From: Acidimicrobiia bacterium
GTDB taxonomy: Bacteria; Actinomycetota; Acidimicrobiia; Spongiisociales; UBA5794
Assembly: GCA_030431785.1 (NCBI GenBank)
Contig: JAUIIM010000012.1
Coordinates: 1 to 38,021, forward strand
Direction of reading: 5' to 3'
DNA length: 38,021 nt
Positions 7,328-13,795 of the stretch are shown here, in pieces. The translations under genes and the position numbers were made by a program. The notes under the pieces were generated by a model. It ran no database searches. It was given only the letters and a program-made list of their open reading frames with translations, and was not told where the DNA came from. How positions within the stretch are numbered: the first letter of the stretch is position 1; each line of letters opens with the position of its first letter.

Positions 7328-8197
7328 ATGAGTGCAGAATCTGCAATACCCGAGAGATCGCCGGCGCAGCTCGTTGCCGAGAACCTTCGGCGCGTTCGCG
7401 AGCTCAAGGGCATATCGGCCGCAGATCTCGCGAGGGCACTCGGCTGGAGTCGCCCGCTACTTAGCCGCAAGGAACGAGGGGAGTCGGGTGTCTCAATTGA
7501 TCAAATGATCGAGGCCGCGCTCGTACTGGGCGTCCCTCTGGTGGAACTGCTACGCCCGGGGATCGCTGCGGCGGGAGCCTCTGATGAGCCGCTTGTTCCG
7601 GTGAACGTAGATCGGGCGGCGCGTAGGCCGGACGCATCCGGCGATCGACTGATCGGACCCGATGAGTTTCTCGAGGCCGTATTCGGCTTCCCCGCCGAGA
7701 GGCTCACGACTGACCAACTCGGTCACGTAAGGGAGTTTCTCATCCGCATCCGCTTCGAGGAATGGGTGCTCTCGCAGCATCCGCTGGTCGATCAGAGAAT
7801 CGCTCCGAACCGGCGCGACCAACAACGAGCAGCAGCCATAGCAAGTGTTGTAGGCGTACGACTCGGCACATCAGGGGTGACAGTTGCAGGTGAAGTCGGC
7901 CGGGATGCCGCGGCGAAGCTAGCAAGCGTCCACGGCTTGGACGATGCCGACTGGTCAGAGGTCAGCAGCGCCGATGCGTGGCGAGACGTGGTCAACTGCC
8001 GCAGGCGCCTCCGAGAGGAGCGGGCAGCAGGTGTAGACGAGATCAGGCGCTTGATCCGCCGAGGTCACCTGCCAGCACCCGAGATTCCCGATGATCTCGA
8101 CGTAAGGGACGTACAAGGACCGTTCGTGAATAGAGCGATGACAGCCGTGGCTGACGCCTGGCTCGACGCTGTTCGTCGATACACCGAGGAGGAGTAA
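7328..8197 (+). CDS. XRE-family HTH regulator of the integrated element
   Basis: The start is ATG 7328, just behind the TACTCT box; an upstream in-frame extension would run through the operator. The product has 289 residues. Residues about 13-70 form an XRE/Cro-type helix-turn-helix: LRRVRELKGISAADLARALG, then SRPLLSRKERGESGVS and MIEAALVLGVPLVELLRPG. The remaining 220 residues are mostly helical with no recognised protease or ImmA-like motif, so the inducing signal is unknown. Facing the AlpA-like gene and followed by the integrase, it is best read as the element repressor. It lies 3 nt from the integrase gene. Confidence 0.8.
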   Translation: MSAESAIPERSPAQLVAENLRRVRELKGISAADLARALGWSRPLLSRKERGESGVSIDQMIEAALVLGVPLVELLRPGIAAAGASDEPLVPVNVDRAARRPDASGDRLIGPDEFLEAVFGFPAERLTTDQLGHVREFLIRIRFEEWVLSQHPLVDQRIAPNRRDQQRAAAIASVVGVRLGTSGVTVAGEVGRDAAAKLASVHGLDDADWSEVSSADAWRDVVNCRRRLREERAAGVDEIRRLIRRGHLPAPEIPDDLDVRDVQGPFVNRAMTAVADAWLDAVRRYTEEE

Positions 8198-8200
8198 TCG

Positions 8201-9277
8201 ATGGCATCAATTCGTGAACGAGACGGAAAGTACCAGGTTCGGTGGAGGGTGAACGGCCGGATGCGATCGCAGTCGTTCACCAGAATGATCGACGCCAGGC
8301 GATTCGCCAACGCTGTCGAGACAGATCTCGAGCGCGGTGACTACATCGACCCAAGAGCCGGGACAGCGACACTCGGCGAGTACGCCGATCGGTGGCTAGC
8401 GCTCCGCCACGATCGGGCAAGATCCACACTCGATCGGGACCGCTCCTATCTAGCGTCGATGATCCTGCCGGCATTCGGACAACGCGCAGTCGGAGCGATC
8501 ACCGAAACCGACGTCGAGGCATGGATCGCGCACCTGGATCGCGCACCAGCCACGAAGGCGCTCGCACTGCGAATCACAAGATCAATCCTCGACCTCGCAC
8601 GCCGCGACAAGGCGATCCGCTCGAACCCGGCCGCCGATGTGAAGCCACCAACGGTGAAGCGACGCGCCGCGGTCGGTCGGGCGTTGTCGGACGACGAGCT
8701 CGCAAAACTGCTGCATGCTGCCGAGGTCGTTGACCCGGACACCGCGTGCATGGTATGGCTCATGGCCAGATGCGGCCTCCGCGTCGGCGAGATTCTCGCG
8801 CTCCGCCGCTCCGACGTGGACCCCGAGGGGGGAGTCTTGACGGTGAGCCGGTCGCTGTCGCGTCGAGAAGGCGCTCGCCCGCTCAAAGGACGCACTGACG
8901 AAGCCGAGAGCCGAACTGTCCCGATCCCAGCCGACGCCGAGCAACGGATGCGCCAGCACCTCGACAGTCAGGCCGTCCTGACGATCGATGGCACCGTGTT
9001 CACCACATCAACGGGTCGACCGTGGCGATACGACAACTGGCGCACACGCCGCTGGGTACCAACCGTCGAGGCCGCCAACATCGGGTCGGTTCGCCCGCAC
9101 GATCTCCGGCACACGGCCGCCACGAGGCTCTTCCTGGTGGACCGCTGGACACCTGCCGAGGTGCAGGCGTTCCTCGGGCACGCAGATCCTCGGGTGACGC
9201 TCGCCATCTACACGCATGTGACGGGTGGCGGGCTCCCGAAACCGTCCGACTTGGTGCTCGAGGTGGGTCGTGGATAG
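8201..9277 (+). CDS. int: Tyrosine recombinase (phage-type integrase)
   Basis: This encodes 358 residues. The N-terminus (GKYQVRWRVNGRMRSQSF) looks like an arm-binding domain. A core-binding SAM-like region follows (about 57-150), then the catalytic domain with Arg194 (ARCGLRVGEIL), a probable Lys229, His300-x-x-Arg303 (HDLRHTAA), His327 (LGHAD) and nucleophile Tyr337 (AIYTHV). All catalytic residues are present, so it should be active. A GGAGGAG sequence precedes the ATG. It is transcribed with the repressor gene and points at the tRNA-Val fragment about 110 bp downstream, the usual place for an attachment site. Confidence 0.95.
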   Translation: MASIRERDGKYQVRWRVNGRMRSQSFTRMIDARRFANAVETDLERGDYIDPRAGTATLGEYADRWLALRHDRARSTLDRDRSYLASMILPAFGQRAVGAITETDVEAWIAHLDRAPATKALALRITRSILDLARRDKAIRSNPAADVKPPTVKRRAAVGRALSDDELAKLLHAAEVVDPDTACMVWLMARCGLRVGEILALRRSDVDPEGGVLTVSRSLSRREGARPLKGRTDEAESRTVPIPADAEQRMRQHLDSQAVLTIDGTVFTTSTGRPWRYDNWRTRRWVPTVEAANIGSVRPHDLRHTAATRLFLVDRWTPAEVQAFLGHADPRVTLAIYTHVTGGGLPKPSDLVLEVGRG

Positions 9278-9389
9278 TCGATCTTCTCGAGCTCTTGTGG
9301 TCGGCAGCGTTTCGACGTGTGGCCGTAGTGTGGCCAAGATGCGGCCAGACGCTCCAGAAACGCTGATATCGCTGGGGTTCAGCCGATCT
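9278..9389. other. Non-coding stretch between integrase and att
   Basis: I see no gene here. In tRNA-site integrases this stretch often carries arm-type binding sites, but I cannot point to clear repeats. Confidence 0.3.
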
Positions 9390-9442
9390 GAGCGCTGCAT
9401 TCACACTGCAGAGGTCACTGGTTCGATCCCAGTATCGCCCAC
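9390..9442 (+). other. Attachment-site scar: 3' fragment of tRNA-Val(CAC)
   Basis: The fragment contains the 3' half of a D stem (GAGC), an anticodon arm CTGCA-TTCACAC-TGCAG (anticodon CAC), a variable loop AGGTC, a T arm ACTGG-TTCGATC-CCAGT, the acceptor strand ATCGCCC and ACC. The matching 5' acceptor strand GGGCGAT is missing upstream, so it cannot fold as a whole tRNA. A 3' tRNA fragment beside an integrase is the classic mark of insertion into a tRNA gene. From the orientation the element lies to the left, and the rebuilt full tRNA-Val should be at its other end outside the window. Confidence 0.75.
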
Positions 9443-9623
9443 CGACTCAGAAGCCCCACGTGGCACAGAGGGTTCGCCGGTTTGACGGTTCTGCTCAAGC
9501 ATGCTCGCCATCGATTTTGGTCCTATACCTCTCCTGCTTCGATTTCGCAGGGTGAACAGCGAAGCTGCCTCGGTTCATTTTCTGGGCAATGCACCGAGCG
9601 GCGGCGTGAATCTCCGTCGACGG
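9443..9623. other. Gap without recognised gene
   Basis: Chromosomal side of the tRNA fragment. Open frames on either strand are short and unconvincing, and no hairpin with a T-run is visible. Confidence 0.4.
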
Positions 9624-10118
9624 TCAATCCACTGAGCGATGCGTCGCTGTGTGATGCCGTAGCGCCTGAATGAGAATCGCCAACAACAGCAAGAGATTCA
9701 CGCCAAAGACCCACGGGACCCACGAGAGCAACACTTCATCGTCTGAGGCGTCGCTAGCGGCCCAAAGTATCAAGCCGCCGATCACCAACCAGGTGACGAA
9801 GGCGGTTGTCGCTGTTCCCAGCGGCAATAGGCTCGTCGGGGCTGCCTCCGGCTTTCGCCACCGGTCACCGAACTCGCTCACTACCGCCTGTTCGTCGACC
9901 GTGCGACCATTTCTTACTTCCTCGACAGCCCACAACAGCACATCTTGCGCTCGGCGGCGCTGCTCGCCTGGGATACTTGGGACGACGATCGTTCGTTGGG
10001 TTTCGGTCACGTCGCTATCCGTATAGGAAATGGTTAGGTACGACAGCGAGCGGGTTCCGACTCCGATACCGGTGATCGAACTCCACGGGATCCTCGTCAT
10101 CTGACCGAAGGGGGTCAC
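9624..10118 (-). CDS. Membrane protein with PH-like N-terminal domain
   Basis: This encodes 164 residues from GTG 10118. Residues 1-60 (RIPWSSITGIGVGTRSLSYL, then TISYTD and TIVVPSIP) read like the short bacterial PH-like domain often fused to membrane helices. Two hydrophobic helices follow at about 105-125 and 133-152 (TTAFVTWLVIGGLIL and WVFGVNLLLLLAILIQ), ending in a His/Arg tail. The GTG overlaps the stop of the upstream gene (GTGA), so the two are coupled and may form one membrane complex. The function is not recognised. Confidence 0.65.
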   Translation of the reverse strand: MTPFGQMTRIPWSSITGIGVGTRSLSYLTISYTDSDVTETQRTIVVPSIPGEQRRRAQDVLLWAVEEVRNGRTVDEQAVVSEFGDRWRKPEAAPTSLLPLGTATTAFVTWLVIGGLILWAASDASDDEVLLSWVPWVFGVNLLLLLAILIQALRHHTATHRSVD

Positions 10119-10462
10119 TGCGACTCCCGTCGCGATACCGCGAGTCCTGATTCGCGCCCGCCGAAATAGAACATGGCTCCGAAAATCAACAGCAGCAACA
10201 CAACTGTGACCGGCAGGAGAGCGAGGCTTAGCACGAGGCCTTCGGTTGGAACCATGAGTGCGGCTGAGGTCACTGCAATGGAGACGACCACCAGGACCGA
10301 CAGCACCGCAAGCGTTTGCTTCGTGCGAGGACTGGCCGAGTAGACGATCACAACGTCACCCTCATCGTAGGGCCAGGAGACCCGCTGCCAGTATCTCAGG
10401 AAGCGGCCCGCTACCACTGGTATCCACCACACATGTCGGGCATTATTGCACATGTCGATCAT
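10115..10462 (-). CDS. Small two-helix membrane protein
   Basis: This encodes 115 residues. A soluble N-terminal part (PYDEGDVVIVYSASPRTK) is followed by two long hydrophobic helices (TLAVLSVLVVVSIAVTSAAL and LSLALLPVTVVLLLLIFGAM) and a short charged tail. The start is uncertain: ATG 10462 begins only 8 bp from a truncated tRNA, and ATG 10453 (MCNNARH) is an alternative. It is co-transcribed with the PH-like membrane gene. No family recognised. Confidence 0.55.
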   Translation of the reverse strand: MIDMCNNARHVWWIPVVAGRFLRYWQRVSWPYDEGDVVIVYSASPRTKQTLAVLSVLVVVSIAVTSAALMVPTEGLVLSLALLPVTVVLLLLIFGAMFYFGGRESGLAVSRRESQ

Positions 10463-10469
10463 CCGGTAG

Positions 10470-10533
10470 TGATCATGATGGGAATTGAACCCGTGGCCTT
10501 CTGATTATGAACCAGACGCTCCAAAGCATGAAC
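10470..10533 (-). other. Truncated, decayed tRNA remnant (CAT anticodon)
   Basis: On the minus strand a D arm (GTTC...GAGC), anticodon arm TCTGG-TTCATAA-TCAGA (anticodon CAT), variable loop AGGCC and T arm ACGGG-TTCAATT-CCCAT are recognisable. A 3' acceptor-like strand CATGATC follows. No 5' acceptor strand pairs with it, the T stem has a C-A mismatch and the CCA end is lost. It looks like the 3' part of a tRNA-Met left as an old integration scar or a tRNA pseudogene. A working tRNA is unlikely. Confidence 0.5.
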
Positions 10534-10580
10534 CGCGCTCCAACCCCCAGCTGAGGGCACACTTGTGTTCCGCTATGCGC

Positions 10581-10900
10581 TCATCCACGAGATTGGTAGC
10601 CCGCACCAGCGATGACCGCGGCAAGCCATACCAATCTGCCCCCGATTGTCGGCGCCTGTCCGGTCACCATCGCTTCAAGACTCTCGATGTCCGACGACAG
10701 CTGCCCAACGAGAAGTCCGCCCTCTGCGGCTCGGTGTAGGGATCGAACAGCGCCGATTCCCCCGTGACTGCCCAGTAGTAGTCCCACGGAAGTCGCACGA
10801 CTCCATCACTGGACTGCTCCTCGAGGTGGTCGAACAGATGCTCAGACCAACGCCTCAACGAATCCACCGAAACATCGATTGTTGTTGATCTCTCAGCCAT
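10581..10900 (-). pseudogene. Frameshifted hypothetical gene
   Basis: Frame one begins MAERSTTIDVSVDSLRRW and continues through LPWDYYWAVTGESALFDPY to TEPQ. It then degenerates and stops at 10664. A second frame takes over at about 10717-10724 with GLLVGQLSSDIESLEAMV and GGRLVWLAAVIAGAG, ending at 10581. The joined product of about 105 residues reads as one protein, so a single-base deletion (or 2-base insertion) in CCGCAGAGGGCGGAC is likely. I have a loose memory of similar small actinobacterial proteins with the pattern YYW...LYDP...IGQLSDD, but cannot name a family. It may be co-transcribed with the broken lipoprotein gene upstream. Confidence 0.6.
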
Positions 10901-10959
10901 CGGGGGTCGATACTCCTTCTACTCTGCTGCGCTCAAGTGTGCCGACATACGTGCGACTC

Positions 10960-11511
10960 CTAATCCTCGCGGAGTTCACTGGGAAGTGCGCAGGTGCTGC
11001 CGGTGAAGACGGACAGTTCCTCAACCGTGTGTTCCTGCCGCCTGCTGTCGAACCAGAAGTCCGTGTACGTGCGATACAGGTCGCTGCTACCGCTGGCGTC
11101 GTACTTCTGTCGGGAGTTGATGGGGTCCACCGTGTGCTCGACATAATCGAGCTCGTTGCGGGCTTCGAGATAGGCACCAATCTGGTTCATCACCGCCGCT
11201 ACCGACTCGAGCGGGGGATGAACCAACTCTCACTGCGCCTGGAGCTCGAGACTGATTTCCGCGTTGTACCTGGTAACGAAACCAACACCTGAACAGCCGC
11301 TGGTTGGCCTGTCTGTTGTGACTGTCGGGGTGCCGAACGTTTGCGCCACAATTGACACGATGGCTTCGTGAACGTTTCGAGTTTCTTCGCGTGACTCATG
11401 AGGGTCCGGATCGCTGCACCCTGCAATCGCGACAGCCATCAGTCCTGTAGCTAACACACACGCAAGACGCCGCAAGCGCAGTGGTCTACCGAACCGAACC
11501 GGGGTACGCAT
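10960..11511 (-). pseudogene. Lipoprotein gene split by an in-frame TGA
   Basis: From ATG 11511 the product has an Arg-rich signal peptide and lipobox (LMAVAIAGCSDP), then HEAIVSIVAQTF and SGVGFVTRYNAEI. A TGA stop is at 11232-11230. The same frame then continues without a stop through ELVHPPLESVAAVMNQIGAY and FWFDSRRQEHTVEELSVF to 10960. The second half reads as protein, so TGA probably replaced a TGG Trp codon. The intact protein of about 183 residues would be a membrane-anchored lipoprotein with conserved Cys near its end. A CATAAT box lies 7 nt before the ATG. Confidence 0.6.
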
Positions 11512-11620
11512 GTCCGACATTATGCGCACCCGACAGAGCTCTCGAGATGCATGGCGAGCTCTTCGGCTGCAAGCCCGGGGCGGGCGAGCGATGTTGCCCG
11601 CCCCAGACTTGTCAAGTTTC

Positions 11621-11834
11621 CTATTCCGAGTGGTGGTCGATGAACGTTTTCTCGTTCACAGTCGCGGTGGCCACGATCGTGATCGAGTCGTCCAACCATT
11701 CGGCAAGCCCTCCCAGCCACTGCAAACGCAGAGGCCGCAAGGGCTTCCGCCGTATCGGGCGTTGATCTGACGTACACTGCGGATAGGAAGGAGTCGGGCA
11801 CGACAGCGCGGAGGAGATCGATGGTCGAGTCCAT
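11621..11834 (-). pseudogene. Possible frameshifted gene fragment
   Basis: One frame reads MDSTIDLLRAVVPDSFLSAV then TPDTAEALAASAFAVAG. The neighbouring frame continues plausibly as GLAEWLDDSITIVATATVNE then KTFIDHHSE and a TAG at 11623-11621. The switch would be around the GGGAGGG run near 11715. Its 5' end overlaps the start of the rightward LPRTG gene by 14 bp. This may be an old gene cut by rearrangement; neither half is recognised. Confidence 0.3.
11773..11778 (+). promoter_or_regulatory. Candidate -10 box for the LPRTG gene
   Basis: TACACT lies about 42 bp before the ATG at 11821. A GGAGGAG Shine-Dalgarno sequence then precedes the start codon by 5 nt. No clear -35 box. Confidence 0.35.
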
Positions 11835-12420
11835 GCATGAATCGGGCGGTCGGAGGCGTTCGACCGCTTGGTACCTGGCTGGCCTCTGCGTACTCATCGT
11901 GACAGTCGTCATGATCGGCGGTGCCTCAGTTGCCGCGCTGGCTCAGCAAGTCACGACGACAACGATGCCGATGGGTGGCACCGTGAGCGGCACCGTCACC
12001 GGCGTTGACAACGGGGTGGGTGTTGGACCGATCGAGGGCGCTTGCGTCTACATCACCGACGGTCCATCGGTCCCCCTCGGACAGACGATGACCGACAGCG
12101 CCGGCAGGTACTCCTTCGCCAGCCTGTATACGGGGGACCTATGGGTTCACCTTGACGACTGTGGTGCCGACCCGGCCCGCTTCGTCACCCCTGCCCCGGT
12201 GTCGGGCCTCGTGATCTTCGGGGGCCAAGACCTGACGGTGGATTGGGTCGTCACCATGCAGTCGACGCCGTCGACGACCGCCCCCGCGACGACGACGACG
12301 ATGGGCGAACTTCCACGAACCGGCGTTTCCGTCACAGCGGTCGCCGTGGTCGGTTTGGTGTGTTGCGCACTCGGACTTGCGGCACTGGCGGCCACCCGGC
12401 AGCGCAACGGTGCTAGCTAG
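11821..12420 (+). CDS. LPxTG-type cell-wall surface protein
   Basis: This encodes 199 residues. A signal helix (YLAGLCVLIVTVVMIGGASV) is followed by a carboxypeptidase-regulatory/SdrD-B-like beta domain (GTVSGTVTGVDN, GACVYITDG, TMTDSAGRYSFASL, WVHLDDCG). A Thr/Pro linker comes next, then the sorting signal LPRTG (codons 12310-12324), a hydrophobic helix and a basic tail RQRNGAS. This is the full layout of a sortase substrate: the enzyme would cut after Thr and link it to the cell wall. No sortase gene is in the window. The small size and single beta domain suggest a short wall-displayed module; ligand unknown. Confidence 0.8.
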   Translation: MVESMHESGGRRRSTAWYLAGLCVLIVTVVMIGGASVAALAQQVTTTTMPMGGTVSGTVTGVDNGVGVGPIEGACVYITDGPSVPLGQTMTDSAGRYSFASLYTGDLWVHLDDCGADPARFVTPAPVSGLVIFGGQDLTVDWVVTMQSTPSTTAPATTTTMGELPRTGVSVTAVAVVGLVCCALGLAALAATRQRNGAS

Positions 12421-12430
12421 ACCATTTCAC

Positions 12431-12500
12431 CGCTCCGACTGTCTACGGGCAAGAATCCCAGACCGGAGCGAAAGGACTGGGCGACTCGTAGACGTATGAT
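12431..12500 (+). promoter_or_regulatory. Interleaved inverted repeats and TATGAT box before a lipoprotein gene
   Basis: Three arm pairs are perfect: CGCTCCG (12431-12437) with CGGAGCG (12464-12470), GTCTACG (12441-12447) with CGTAGAC (12487-12493), and CCCAG (12457-12461) with CTGGG (12477-12481). They interleave, so they cannot all form at once. A consensus-like -10 box TATGAT (12495-12500) follows, 6 nt before the ATG at 12507, so the transcript is probably leaderless and the repeats would act on DNA, or in the upstream gene's 3' UTR. Confidence 0.45.
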
Positions 12501-12506
12501 CCGTCG

Positions 12507-13022
12507 ATGTTTCGCAAGCTGGTCTCGGGCGCAATCTTCGTCTTGCTCGCATCCGTGGTCCTTTCCGGTTGCTCGAGGGGCAGCGACATCATGTTTTCGA
12601 ATCAGTGTTCCCAGGACGTGGAGGTCAAGGTGGATGGCGACCTTCTGTTCTTGCGCGACGAGTGGACCGCGATTTCCGTTGGCGCAACCACGAGACCGTT
12701 CGTGCTGCAGTCACGGAGCGGGGCGTTTGATGTTCTCGTTCGCTCGTCCGAAGGTCACTCGCTTCTGTCCGAGACGAACGTGACCTGGGCAGAATCCCTC
12801 ACTTGGGAACCCTCGGGATTCAACGGCGGACGCTGGACGCTCGTGCTTACCGGCGACGACTGCAGCCCGATGCTGCCTCAAGAACCACACGTCTCCCGCA
12901 TTCGCCAGTGGGCGCCGTTCGTCGCCGCTTTCATCGTCGTTGGGACACTCTCGTTGGCGGTGGCCAGTGACATGCTGCGTCACCGGCGCAGGAAGGCGCA
13001 GCTGACCGAGGGACCCGACTGA
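12507..13022 (+). CDS. Lipoprotein with C-terminal membrane helix
   Basis: This encodes 171 residues. The signal peptide ends in a lipobox (ASVVLSGCSRG), giving a lipid-anchored N-terminus. A small beta-rich domain follows (FSNQCSQDVEVKVDGD, GATTRPFVLQ, WTLVLTGDDCSP) with two Cys that may pair. A C-terminal helix at about 135-157 (FVAAFIVVGTLSLAVASDML) and a basic tail RHRRRK complete it. Lipid plus helix anchoring at both ends is uncommon. No family recognised. The start is supported by the TATGAT box 6 nt upstream. Confidence 0.7.
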   Translation: MFRKLVSGAIFVLLASVVLSGCSRGSDIMFSNQCSQDVEVKVDGDLLFLRDEWTAISVGATTRPFVLQSRSGAFDVLVRSSEGHSLLSETNVTWAESLTWEPSGFNGGRWTLVLTGDDCSPMLPQEPHVSRIRQWAPFVAAFIVVGTLSLAVASDMLRHRRRKAQLTEGPD

Positions 13023-13098
13023 CAAGGCCGGGACGTGGGGTCGAACAACCAGCGAGGGCCAGCTCGATTCCGGTGATCGAGTCTGCTTGCATGAGGGA

Positions 13099-13716
13099 AT
13101 GACGTTTCGGATCCTGCCAACGGCGAGAGCGCATCCGTGGCACGGGGTCTCGCCCGGGCCGGAGCCACCGCGGTTGGTGACGGCCTACATTGAGATCACG
13201 CCACGTGACGTGGTCAAGTACGAGCTGGACAAGGTGAGCGGGCTGTTGAAGGTCGATCGACCGCAACAGACCAGCAGTTCGCCGCCCACCCTGTACGGGC
13301 TCATCCCGCAGACCTATTGCGGAGCGAACGTAGCGGCGCTGAGCCCGGAGGCTGAGATCGCAGACGGAGACCCGCTTGACATCTGTGTGCTGTCCGAACG
13401 GCCGATCGATCGTGCCGACATCGTCCTGCCGGCGAAGGTGCTGGGTGGTCTTCGGATGATCGACGGGGGAGAGGCGGACGACAAGATCGTCGCAGTCCTC
13501 GCCAACGACCGGATCTATCAGGACGCCGATTCCCTCGAAGACATCCCGACGCACATCGTCGACCGGCTCGAGCACTACTTCCTCACCTACAAGATGGTCC
13601 CCGGGGCAGACCACCCTGTGTCGATCGAGGAGCGATACGGCGCGGACCACGCGCATGCGGTCGTCGAGGCAGCAATCGCCGACTACAAGACCGAGATCGT
13701 GGGCACCGATGAATGA
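13099..13716 (+). CDS. ppa: Inorganic pyrophosphatase (family I)
   Basis: This hydrolyses pyrophosphate to two phosphates in the cytosol, pulling biosynthetic reactions forward. The family I pattern is clear: PWHGVSPG, EITPRDVVKYELDK, SGLLKVDRPQ, LYGLIPQTYCG and the metal-binding signature DGDPLDICVL. It has 205 residues from ATG 13099; a TTG at 13087 would add four. The PWHG-type N-terminus marks a subgroup different from the short 160-residue enzymes of mycobacteria. Its stop overlaps the start of a 28-residue membrane peptide gene. Confidence 0.93.
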   Translation: MTFRILPTARAHPWHGVSPGPEPPRLVTAYIEITPRDVVKYELDKVSGLLKVDRPQQTSSSPPTLYGLIPQTYCGANVAALSPEAEIADGDPLDICVLSERPIDRADIVLPAKVLGGLRMIDGGEADDKIVAVLANDRIYQDADSLEDIPTHIVDRLEHYFLTYKMVPGADHPVSIEERYGADHAHAVVEAAIADYKTEIVGTDE

Positions 13717-13795
13717 CCGTTTCGTCCGCATCGCAGCCATCGTCATCGGCCTCTTCCTGCTCGGGTCGGTGATCACCGGGATGTTCCTCTACTGA
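13709..13795 (+). CDS. 28-residue single-helix membrane peptide
   Basis: ATG 13709 lies inside the end of the pyrophosphatase gene and the TGA (13793-13795) shares its last base with the next ATG (TGATG). The product starts MNDRFVRI, continues as one hydrophobic helix (AAIVIGLFLLGSVITGMF) and ends LY. A single helix with a basic N-terminus and tight overlaps on both sides argues for a real small membrane protein, perhaps a modulator. No family recognised. Confidence 0.6.
   Translation: MNDRFVRIAAIVIGLFLLGSVITGMFLY

Noticed and set aside
9369..9442. A complete tRNA-Val gene
   Set aside because: The 5' acceptor strand and D-arm consensus do not match the 3' half; only the last 53 or so bases are tRNA.
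11230..11232. TGA as a selenocysteine or recoded tryptophan codon
   Set aside because: No SECIS-like hairpin is evident right after it, other genes here use TGA as a normal stop, and neighbouring genes are also broken.
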